DNA of 64,000 nucleotides from Papilionanthe hookeriana x Papilionanthe teres (Eukaryota; Streptophyta; Magnoliopsida; Asparagales; Orchidaceae): positions 115,297,943 to 115,361,942 of the forward strand of contig CM040429.1 of assembly GCA_022702705.1 (NCBI GenBank), given 5' to 3'. The notes below the pieces were generated by a model, which was not told the origin of the DNA, searched no databases, and saw nothing but the letters and a program-made list of their open reading frames with translations. Numbering within the stretch: the first letter of the stretch is position 1; each line of letters opens with the position of its first letter. Shown here in pieces: positions 55,122 through 64,000 of this stretch. The translations under genes and the position numbers were made by a program.

Positions 55122-56530
55122 ATGGGTCCAAAGGACAAAGGAAAGCAGGTGGTTGTTCAAGAAGAACCAACCCCAGCAGAAGAAATACCCATTCGAGAAG
55201 AAGCAGAGACACATGAAAATAAAGTGGACTACAACGTACTAGCCCATCTTAGGAAACTACCGGCCAAACTGAGCATTTATGATGCTCTCATCTTATCAAA
55301 GGAGATGAGAGAAGCTCGATCAAGGCCTTACTTCGATCCATAAATTTGCTTAGCTCAAATGGCCGGAGAGTCCTTAGATGAGGTTTGCTCGTTAAAGGAA
55401 CAGCGAGGTGTTACCTTCACGGACAACGACCTACTACTTGGGACAGCAGACCACAACCGACCATTGTACATTTCAGTTACAATTGGGAAGTTTACGCTCT
55501 CCAGAGTATTGGTGGATCCAGGAGCATCAATCAATATAATGAATCTTCGAACGCTAGCATACTTGGAAATTGATGCTCGCGAGCTCGAGGCGGACAAAAT
55601 GTTATTAAGAGGATTCAACCAGTAAAGGAGAAAGAGCCCTCGGCTCAATAACACTGCTAATGAAGACCGGTGACTTAGCAAAGACAACCGCGAAATTTCA
55701 CATAATTGATTCGAAATGTCATTCAACGCTCTACTCGGGCCGACCATGGATACATGAAAACAGGATGGTACCATCATCTCTACATCAATGCATTAAATAC
55801 TACGACGGAGGGGAACAGTGTATTAAAGGTGACTTACAACCATTCTCCGTACATGAAATCGGAATCCATGAAGATGCAGCTTATTATGCACCTCCTAAGA
55901 AAACAGTCTTCTCCAGAGATACTATAACAAATGAAGCAAAGAAAGTTCGGGACAACGAAGAACTCCGAAGTTCTAGTCCAACAAGCCACTCACCACTCCC
56001 TTACGGCGAGATGGTGAAGGTTTCTCCACAACTCGCATCCGAGGTCGAGGCCGGGGACGAGGTCGTGGCAGAGACGTTAGGACGATCGGACGAGGAAACC
56101 GACCATCAATGTCAATCGGGAAGATAGTTCCGAAGAAGAAAAGAAATCAAACAAGAAGCAGCGACAATAAGTCGAAAGAAGCCGCAATTCAAAATCCCTA
56201 TCGAAGATGAAAGAAACGAAGAATATAAATCGATGTACGAGAAGATTAACCATTATGTACATACTATGACCCTGACCCCGATCCATTCTAATAAGATCGA
56301 GGGTATGGAGGTCAAAGAGGTACGTAGCAGTGGTGCAAAGCCCATCAAATTCTACCGTGGTGCTCCTTCCTCCAAGACTGAAAATAATGTACGACTTGAA
56401 GATGCTATTTCATCAGAATTAATGGAATTGCCTTTTGAGTGGTACTCTCCCTGTATTCAAAATTTAATTCAGCCGTGGTTTCTTACCTCGACAATGGACA
56501 AAAGGTCAATCACAACGTTTTGAAAATTTA
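55122..56530 (+). pseudogene. Aspartic protease region, copy C
   Basis: Recognisable pieces match element A in order: HLRKLPAKLSIYDALILSKE, then the active-site loop VLVDPGASINIMN (55359-55625 frame), GRPWIHENRMVPSSLHQCI, and MTLTPIHSNK (56233-56523). Breaks: a frameshift near 55310 with an adjacent TAA, a TAA at 55623-55625, a frameshift near 55720, and others around 55960-56130 that scramble the RG-rich linker. Cleaves Gag-Pol in the intact element. The DPGAS catalytic motif is conserved with A. Confidence 0.82.
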
Positions 56531-57790
56531 TGGAATAACTCCGGTCGTCGACCCAACTCAAAACATGGTCTCGGATTCGGCACGAGTAGGATCAGCTGAC
56601 GATACCGAATTTTGCTTGGTTGTCACCTCGCGAGTCTAATGAAAACCGCATGGAAACCGCAGAAGAACTCGAAGATTTGCAAATTGGAGATGCTCCACCG
56701 TAGTTCGAAGAAGAGATCAAATCTACGATAGATGAGTTAACGGAAGTTAACTTAGGTACTAGCGAAGAACCTAGACCTACCTTTGTTAGCTCCTTACTCA
56801 ATAAAGAAGACTCCGAAGAAATAATCAAGTTATTAATGGAATTTAAAGACCGTTTTGCTTGGAGCTACGATGAGATGCCGTGTTTAGCTCCGCAGGTCGC
56901 GATCCATAAGCTAGGGGTGGATCCTGCTTCTGTTCCAGTCAGACAAGGTCCCAGAAGAATGCGTCTAGAAATCGAACAACAAGTCATAGCTGAAGTTAAA
57001 AAGTTAATAGACGCTAAATTTGTTCGTGAAGAACAATACCCGACTTGGTTAGCCAACGTGGTACCGATCGTGAAGAAGAATGGTCGATCGAATTTGTGTG
57101 GATTTCGGAGATTTAAACAAGGCATGTCCAAAAGATGAATTCCTCTACCGATCCTGCGAATTAATGATCGACATTGCTTCAACACATGAGATATTCTCAT
57201 TCATGGATGGATCTTCGTGATACAACCGGATAAAAATGGCTCCGTAAGATGAAAAGCTTACAACGATTCGTAACGCCGATCGGAGTATTTTGCTACAAAG
57301 TGATGCCATTCGGATCGAAGAACGCAGGAGCAACCTACCAAAGAGCAATGACAAGAATTTTTGATGATCTCATCCATAATCAAGTCGAATGCTACGTGGA
57401 CGATGTGGTCATCAAAAGAAAAGTAAAGGACAACCACTTGTATGATTTGAGAATTGTTTTCGAACGATTAAGACAATTTAACCTTAAGATGAATCCCTTA
57501 AAATGCGCCTTCGGCGTCACCTCCGGAAATTCTTAGGATTCGTTGTCCGACATCGTGGAATTGAAATCGACCCGGAGAAGATTAAAGCTATCCTAGAAAT
57601 GCCGCCTCCCAAAACCTTAAAACAACTACGATCTTTTCAAGGGAAGCCGGCATATCTTCGTCGCTTTATCTCAAACTCCGTCGGTAGGTGTCAGCCTTTC
57701 TCGGCACTAGTTAAAAAGGACGCCAAATTTATTTGGGAAGAGAAATGCCGAAGGCCTTCGAGGAAATTAAACAATATTTAATGACACCTC
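56531..57790 (+). pseudogene. Reverse transcriptase, copy C
   Basis: From the acidic linker it proceeds through DRFAWSYDEMPCLAPQVAIHK, PRRMRLEIEQQVIAEVKKL, YPTWLANVVPIVKKNG (intact where element A is frameshifted), MPFGSKNAGATYQRAM and the catalytic ECYVDDVVIKRK. Frameshifts lie near 57085, 57160, 57250 and 57530, with a few premature stops. The 3' end (PPPKTLKQLRSFQGKPAYLRR) is the connection to RNase H. Confidence 0.85.
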
Positions 57791-58240
57791 CCGTCCTAGC
57801 AGCCCCGGCCTCGGTGTAGACCGCCGATACTTTACACCGCGGCTTTAGACGACTCTCTTGGAGCCCCGTTAGCCTGAGTCAATGATGAGGGTAAAGAAAA
57901 TGCTCTTTACTACTTAAGCCGTCGTTTGCTTCCGACGGAAGTAAGGTATCCCGCAATTGAAAAGCATTGTTTGGCCCCGATCTTCGCCGCTCAAAAGCTC
58001 GAGCACTACATGCTTTCTCATAAGGTCAACCTAATCTCGAAGTTTAATCCATTGCAATACTTGATGACTCGTCCAACGCTTTCCGGCGGACTTGCCGGAT
58101 GGTCAATGATATTATTGCAATTCGATATAACTTTCGTGCCTCTTCGTGCCGTAAAGGGACAAGTCTTAGCAGACTTCCTTGCAACACACCCTTTACGGGC
58201 AGAATCTCCTCTCTATGACGATTTGCCAGATGAACAAATA
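57791..58240 (+). pseudogene. Ty3-type RNase H, copy C
   Basis: Fragments in order: ILYTAALDDSLGAP, ALYYLSRRLLPTEVRYPAIEKHCLAPIFAAQK, then GWSMILLQFDITFVPLRAVKGQVLADFLATHPL. The Trp codon mutated to a stop in element A is intact here. There is a premature TGA near 57870 and a TAG near 57818. Confidence 0.8.
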
Positions 58241-58249
58241 ATGAGCCTA

Positions 58250-58720
58250 GAAGACCTTGATGATCGACGTTGGGAATTATATTTCGACGGAGCATCTTCG
58301 ACGCACAAAGACGAAGAATCGCAAGTGATAGTGCCCGTGAAGGCAGAATCGGGCTAATCTTTATAACACCGGAGCGGGGATGTTAAGATACTCCTACCAC
58401 TCGACGCAGCCGTGCACAAATAACGAAGCGGAATACGAAGCCCTCATAACGGACCGGAATTAACCATTCAAATGGGAATAACGGACATCAACATCTACGG
58501 GGATTCGCAATTAATCATCCAACGGATCGTCGGACAATACAGAATTTTAAAACCAAGACTCGAGCAATACTTCCAAGTATGCCATACAAATTGTTGGAAC
58601 AGCATTCCGAATGTGACAATCTACAAAATTCCCGTAAAAGAAAATGCTTTAGCAGGATGCTTTAGCCCGTCTCACAAAAGAATTTGCCCGTTTGCAAGAT
58701 GAATCGGTGGAAGTGTCGGT
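58250..58720 (+). pseudogene. Second, archaeal-type RNase H, copy C
   Basis: WELYFDGASS, then CTNNEAEYEAL in another frame, then INIYGDSQLIIQRIVGQ with the Tyr codon that is a stop in element A. Frame changes near 58345 and 58450. The three acidic catalytic positions (Asp, Glu, Asp) are all present at coding level, placing the family in the Tat lineage. Confidence 0.82.
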
Positions 58721-60140
58721 TCACGGACGTCGGTCCTATCACAGCTCGACATAGTACACAATATACAAATCGAAAAGGAAAAAGGATCAATTGCAGAGAA
58801 GTGACGTAAAAACACGGAAGATTGGCGACAACCATTAATGGATTACCCGTGCACGAGAAAACTACCAGATGATAGGTCGTTAGCCCATCAGATCAAGAAA
58901 AGAACTCTTTCCTATGCATTAATAAACAACACATTATACAGAAGGTCTTTTGATCAAATGTGGCTAAGATGCCTAAGCGGGTCCGAGGCCCGTGAAATTG
59001 TTAAAGAGATACATTCGAGACTCTGTGGCGCTCATCAGTCGGGTCCGAAGATGAAAATGAAAATTAAAAGACTAGGGTACTACTGGCCCTCGATGATGAC
59101 CAACTGCATGAAAATCGCCAAGAGCTGTCATCAGTGCCAAGTGCACGTAGTAGTTCTGCACCAACCTCCAAATGTGCTACATCCGACAATTGCGTCGTGG
59201 CCATTTGAATGTTGGGGCACAGATATAGTGGGTCCAATAGAACCACCATCTTCAAAAGGACATCGCTTCATTCTTGCGGCTACAGATTACTTTTCCAAGT
59301 GGGCAAGAGGCGGCTCCACTTAGAGAAGTGAAAGCACACCACGTGCTACAGTTTTTCAAGAACCAAGTTGTCTACCGTTTTGGAGTGCCGCGCAGGATCA
59401 TCTCGGATAATGGGGCAGCATTCAGAAGCACGCAAATCAACAATTTTGTCAGGAGACACGGAATCGACTGGCGATATTCAACAATGTACTACCCAAAAGC
59501 AAACGGCCTTGCTGAGGCTTTTAATAAAACTCTCGTTCAAATCTTAAAGAAAACCTTGGACGATAATAAGAGAAATTGGCACGAGAAGTTGTTAGAAGCC
59601 TTATGGGCCTACCGGACAACCTTCGGAACTCCTACGCAAGCTACACCTTACGCTCCGGTGTATGGGTCCGAGGCGATGTTACCTTTAGAGGTTCGACCTT
59701 CATTCACTCGTAATTGCAGCTTGCAAATAAAATCACAACGAAGAGAACGCCAAATTACGACTCGAAGAATTAGAGAGCCCGGAAGAGAAAAGACTTGCAG
59801 CAGCAACGGAATTTAGAACTATACCAAGCTAAGATGATTCAAGCCCATGATAAACCGGTCCGCCCAAGAACCTTCAAAGTTGGTGATTTAGTTCTCGTTC
59901 TCAAAAGACCTATTCTTGCACACCGCAAGATAGGAGGAAAATTTGAACCCACTTGGGAAGGACCGTTTGTGGTTGAAGCAAGTATACTCTGGAGGTTCCT
60001 ACCAGCTAGTGAATTGCCAGGGAGAACGACATATGCTTCCGATCAATGGACGATACTTAAAAAAGTACTACGCTACCTGATGTTTCGAAGGAATGAATTC
60101 TTCAGCCCTAAGAAACACGGGCGAAGTAATTACTTATGAT
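58721..60140 (+). pseudogene. Integrase, copy C
   Basis: The N-terminal domain is better kept than in A: LYRRSFDQMWLRCLSGSEAR, YYWPSMMTNCMKIAKSCHQC (the C-x2-C of the HHCC zinc site), then FECWGTDIVGPIEPPSSKGH. A frameshift near 59305 leads to the next frame with IISDNGAAF and YYPKANGLAEAF, preserving D,D35E. The C-terminal KIGGKFEPTWEGPFVVE carries the intact GPF/Y motif. Further frameshifts near 59700, 59800 and 59980 break the tail. Confidence 0.86.
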
Positions 60141-60369
60141 TGGGTCCGAACCCAAAAAATAATAAAATGTGCTAAAATAAATAAAATCCCGATAATAAAA
60201 TTTTCCTTGTTTTCTTTTCCAAATCAAAATCTCTTACCTGATCTTATCCCACTTCATTCCTGTTAAGTTTAAAAATATAAGAATAAAAAAATGTCTTTAA
60301 TAAACATTTTCTTAATGTTCTTGTTCTTAGTACAGCCCCTGATCCTTTTCCTTGTCTTTTCGCAGGGAA
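60141..60369 (+). other. Integrase-AlkB leader, copy C
   Basis: Noncoding; the same layout as in element A. GGGTCCGAACCCAAAA and GTTCTTGTTCTTAGTACAGC are shared, and it ends with CTTGTCTTTTCGCAG, a splice-acceptor-like AG at 60364-60365, four bases before the ATG. Confidence 0.5.
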
Positions 60370-61956
60370 ATGTCGAGCGGGCGGTTGGTCCTGAACTTTA
60401 GAAATGGCGTAAGCCTTGCACTCGACGAAAAGAGGGTGAAAGATGGAGCGATAATCGAGATTGACTCGGATTTCGCACCGGCAGAGCCTACGAGACGAGG
60501 AAAGTGACTGGGTCCCGGTTGACCGAGAAGAACTGCCTGGACATACAGTGATGAAAGTAGGTGGCCCAAGCCACCAATCCAGCAGCAAGAGAAGAAAGAC
60601 AAACATTGAAGAAGATAAGAAAATGAAGTCTGTAGTCGCTACAGCAGAAGGCGAGCTTGTCAGCGCCGCGCCCACAGAGATTCAAGAAGTTCGAAGAGCT
60701 ACTCTCACAAGCAACGCAACGAAGAAATAAGAATCGCCGTATCCGTAAGATGTTAACAAAACTAGCCGCGGACCGCGCGACGAGACAGATTGCTAATGTC
60801 GCTGCATACACTTCAAGGACACCGGTTCACCAGAACTCGAAGAAAGGAGGCCAGCTCCTAGGATAACGAAAGAACCGGGGAAATCTCCGGAAGATCGAAG
60901 AAAGAAGGCTACCACGCCACCGGATAGAACCACCAATGATGCATGACCTTGTTGCAGAAGCAACCCCGGGGATGTCCCGATGAGCATCATCCCCGAGGAG
61001 CTAAGGTATGCGGTGAGAACGTGAAGGGATTGAACCGTATATTCCACAATATGTCACTGTGCCTCGCCATCCGCAGATCATTCCGGAATACGAGCCGGAG
61101 AGAATGCGAATGTTGAAAAGAAAACCTTCGAATACTTCGAGAGAATTAAAGGCAGTAAGAATCAATATACTAGAGGGCCTCGAGCTACATACGTACGTAT
61201 TCTCGCAGTATGAACAAGAAGAAATCGTGGATTGCATCCGGGATTTGAAAAGAATGGGACGAGCGGGCCGCCTAAGGGAAAACACATACTCAGAACCCCG
61301 GAGATGGATGCCAGGGAAGGGAAGAATCACAATACAATGTGGATGCTGTTACAACTTTGCGGAGGACAGGAAGGGAAACCCACCGAGAATACTCCGTCAT
61401 GGGCAAGTGGATCCGATGCCATTAGTCATCAAGAGAATGGTAAAGAGATTGATAACATGGAGGGTACTGCCAGCAGATTGCATACCCAATAACTGCATTA
61501 TTAACATCTACAAGCAGGGTGACTGCATACCCCACACATAGATCACCACGACTTTGTCAGACCTTCTCGCACGCCTCTTTCCCGAGCGAGTGTAACATCA
61601 TGTTCGGATCCGACCTCCGGATAGCAGGCCCGAGTGAGTTCCGAGGGCCGATAAAGATACCACTACCGGTAGGTTCCGTCATGATACCGAAGGGCAACGG
61701 AGCGGATATCGCTAAGCATTGCATACCGGGAGTACCAAGTGAAGCGGATCTCGGTTACATTCGAAGGATGGACGACAGGAAGACACCTTACCATTTCCAG
61801 CCGGACCCGGAGCTAGAGAGCCTCCGCCTTACGAGTCGTGAGTTACATGGAAAATATCACACCTCCAATGTACATCCATACGGCATCCTTGCCAAGGATG
61901 GCTTGGAAGGTGATGTTATCGACCATATACCCCACTATTCGGACATGGATTTTTGA
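60370..61956 (+). pseudogene. Captured AlkB-type (ALKBH9/10-like) RNA demethylase ORF, copy C
   Basis: The ATG at 60370-60372 opens the conserved N-terminal region (GRLVLNFRNG, LALDEKRVKDGAIIEIDSD), then a frameshift. The linker follows in other frames (RRNKNRRIRKMLTKLA). The 61059-61541 frame holds the AlkB domain: INILEGLELHTYVFS, KGRITIQCGCCYNFAEDRKG, HGQVDPMP, CIINIYKQGDCIP. One deleted base just before the iron motif shifts the frame, but CAC-ATA-GAT (HxD) is intact at 61535-61543. The 61519-61956 frame then gives SECNIMFGSDLRIAGPSEFR, IPLPVGSV, the distal His in DIAKHC (CAT 61717-61719), and the shared C-terminus ending YSDMDF-stop. The arginine codon CGG is at 61745-61747, with another one-base loss after it. 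The breaks differ from those in element A, so the family ancestor very probably had one intact ORF of about 530 codons. Confidence 0.9.
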
Positions 61957-62770
61957 CGGATGCTTCTTTGGATGGATCGACAAAGATCATACACGATCCG
62001 TTTTGAGTTTACATGGATTGTATGAAATATATTCCGGATCAAGATGTATGATGTATCTTCTACATGATTGGAATGAAAGTGACCATGTCACATTTTTGGC
62101 CTTCACCTCTTTTGTGCAAATTGATTGGGAAACGCCGTTAAAGCTAAATGAACTTCGAACAAAGAACAGAAAAAGAATAAAAAAAAGAGAATGAAAGAAA
62201 ACTTTCCTTAAAAAAAAAAATCTAAAAAAAATGACAAACACCAAATTCACATGAACATTAAATAAACGATAAAATAAAATTTGAATCATTAAAAGATAAA
62301 CAAAATCAACATAAATGTTAAATCAAATTCTCAATCAAATTTCAAATTCAATCTTTCCAGACTCCAAATCTCAATCAATTTCAAATTCAATCTTTCCAGA
62401 TTCCAAATCTCTATCAAATCTCAAATTCGATCTTCCAGATCTTAAATCAAATCTCAATCGAAAATTCAAATTCAATCTCCCAAATCTGAAATCCAACCCG
62501 TTCTACTCTCTCCCTTGTCCGGGATGGAAGCGGTCGATTCCATCGACACGGATCGAATCCGATGGCGAGGAATCACATTCAATCCAAACCAACGAACTTT
62601 CAATCAACTCTTCTGAATGGGATATGTAACATCTACATATTCCCTCCTAATCTATTTCCTTCCATGAAAGTCTTTTACAACTTTCATGAAATTCTCGAAA
62701 CACCAAAATTCCACACTCTTCAAATCAACACTACAAATCTTTGCAAAATCAATTTCCAAAAATTCAAATT
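61957..62770 (+). other. Proximal 3' UTR of copy C
   Basis: Noncoding. The first ~200 bases match the 3' UTR of element A (ACGATCCGTTTTGAGTTTAC, CTTCACCTCTTTTGTGCAAAT). It then becomes A-rich, with a short CAATCTTTCCAGA...AAATCTCAATC repeat near 62330-62490. No gene is seen. Confidence 0.6.
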
Positions 62771-62771
62771 C

Positions 62772-63640
62772 AAACTTTTGGGTCGAGGATTTTACGTCCA
62801 AGACTGCACTGCTTTAGGATTCTTTCCCTATTGCACTGAAATACATCAAATTCAAACTTTTGGGTCGAGGATTTTACATCCAAGACTGCACTGCTTTAGG
62901 ATTCTTTCCCTATTGCACCGAAATACATCAAATTCAAACTTTTGGGTCGAGGATTTTACATCCAAGATCGCACTCGCTTTAGGATTCTTTCCCTATTGCA
63001 CCGAAATACATCAAATTCAAACTTTTGGGTCGAGGATTTTACATCCAAGACCGCACTCGCTTTAGGATTCTTTCCCTATCGCACCGAAATACATAAAATT
63101 CAAACTTTTGGGTCGAGGATTTTACATCCAAGACCGCACCGCTTTAGGATTCTTTCCCTATTGCACCGAAATACATCAAATTCAAACTTTTGGGTCGAGG
63201 ATTTTACATCCAAGACCGCATCGCTTTAGGATTCTTTCCCTATCGCACCGAAATACATCAAATTCAAACTTTTGGGTCGAGGATTTTACATCCAAGACCG
63301 CACTCGCTTTAGGATTCTTTCCCTATTGCACCGAAATACATCAAATTCAAACTTTTGGGTCGAGGATTTTACATCCAAGACCGCACTCGCTTTAGGATTC
63401 TTTCCCTATTGCACTGAAATACATCAAATTCAAACTTTTGGGTCGAGGATTTTACGTCCAAGACTGCACTACTTTAGGATTCTTTCCCTATCGCAATGAA
63501 ATACATCAAAATCAAATTCTTGGGGTTGAGGATTTTACATCCGAGACTGCATTGCTTTAGGACTCTTACCCTATCACAATGAAATACATCAAAATCAAAC
63601 TCTTGAGGTTAAGGATTTTACATCCAATACCGCATTACTC
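62772..63640. repeat. 3' UTR tandem array of copy C, 82-83-bp units, about ten copies
   Basis: The unit holds AAACTTTTGGGTCGAGGATT, TTACATCCAAGACCGCACTC, GCTTTAGGATTCTTTCCCTA and TTGCACCGAAATACATCAAA. AAACTTTT anchors lie at about 62772, 62854, 62936, 63019 and 63102. Units from 63480 onwards are more diverged. Long ORFs here exist only because the repeat lacks stops. The array is at the same place as, but unrelated in sequence to, the array of element A. Confidence 0.93.
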
Positions 63641-64000
63641 TGAGATCTTTTCTCATTGTAATGACCCAATCCAATCGATTCGATCTTCTTTTGGGGTTGA
63701 AGATGTTACATCTAAAACTTCAAAATTCCAATTTTCAATTCAAATCAAATCCCTTCAAATTAATCTCGACAAACTTCAATCTAAATCGAAACTCCAAATC
63801 GAAATCTAAACTCACACATCATGACTCGAACTTGAAACAAAATAAAATCTAAATCGAAATTCTCCCGCATCATGTGATTTGGGATTCACCTCCTTTTCCT
63901 TTTCCCCGCCGAGAGTTCAGGAATCTCCAGTTCCGGAGATATACTTGACACTCCCTGCGCGAAGCTCTCCTACTTCGTCCTAAGTTTGTTACTTGGACAT
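63641..64000 (+). other. Distal 3' UTR of copy C
   Basis: Decaying array sequence, then a nonrepetitive block from about 63860 that matches 33385-33522 of element A (GTTCAGGAATCTCCAG, CTAAGTTTGTTACTTGGACA). In element A this block ends 84 bases before the 3' LTR. The window stops at the equivalent of A position 33522. Confidence 0.65.

Larger units (their letters stand above)
54331..64000 (+). mobile_element. Second Tat/Ogre-like retrotransposon copy C, 5'-truncated, continues past the right edge
   Basis: It begins inside the gag zinc knuckle and continues, in the same order as element A, through protease, RT, RNase H, second RNase H, integrase, AlkB ORF and 3' UTR. Similarity to A is high throughout, so they belong to one family. 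It has no nested insertions but a high density of one-base indels, more than in A. ORF1, the gag N-terminus and the 5' LTR are missing; the 3' LTR should start just outside the window. Some of the indels could be assembly or sequencing errors. Confidence 0.88.

Noticed and set aside
62562..63499. Serial ORFs of 75-167 codons with repeated FGSRILHPRPH-type peptides
   Set aside because: They are produced by a stop-free 82-83-bp tandem repeat; the frame changes from unit to unit.

Overview
The window looks like heterochromatic, repeat-packed DNA from a seed plant with a large genome. It is AT-rich and built almost entirely of nested Ty3/Gypsy LTR retrotransposons of two plant-only lineages, Tat/Ogre-like and Athila-like. 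I see no ordinary host gene and no tRNA or rRNA gene. The species cannot be named from this sequence.

Layout. (1) 1-748 is unassigned sequence with a diverged ~150-bp tandem repeat. (2) A giant plus-strand Tat/Ogre-like element (A) runs from ORF1 at ~749 to the end of a 7.27-kb 3' LTR at 40872; its 5' LTR should lie left of the window. Two insertions split it. A 7.26-kb solo LTR (1041-8299, target duplication TATAC) sits cleanly inside ORF1. A complete 13.1-kb minus-strand Athila-like element B (12736-25814, target duplication ACGAG) sits between the protease and reverse transcriptase regions. (3) 40873-41870 is a minus-strand protease/RT fragment of a third Tat-like copy. (4) 42066-52347 is best read as a ~10.3-kb minus-strand LTR of a related family, swollen by several tandem arrays, one of them a promoter-side 80-bp array dense in TTGACC/TTGACT (W-box) motifs. 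(5) 52348-54330 is a mosaic of Athila LTR and Tat integrase pieces. (6) 54331-64000 is a second plus-strand Tat/Ogre-like copy (C), missing its 5' part and running off the right edge just before its expected 3' LTR.

The main discovery candidate is in A and C. Downstream of integrase, after a conserved polypyrimidine/AG and a conserved ATG, both encode an extra ORF. It has an N-terminal region I do not recognise, a basic linker, and a complete AlkB-type 2-oxoglutarate/Fe(II) dioxygenase domain closely resembling plant ALKBH9/ALKBH10 RNA N6-methyladenosine demethylases. The codons for the HxD...H iron ligands and the 2-oxoglutarate-binding arginines survive in both copies, although each ORF is broken by different mutations. 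This suggests a Tat/Ogre-like family that captured an RNA demethylase, perhaps to strip m6A from its own genomic RNA.

Reconstructed order of A: [5' LTR outside] - ORF1 - gag - protease - RT - RNase H - second (archaeal-type) RNase H - integrase - AlkB ORF - 3' UTR with a tandem array - 7.27-kb LTR. C repeats the same order from late gag onward, with an unrelated tandem array at the same 3' UTR position. All elements look like decayed copies: nearly every coding region has stops or frameshifts.
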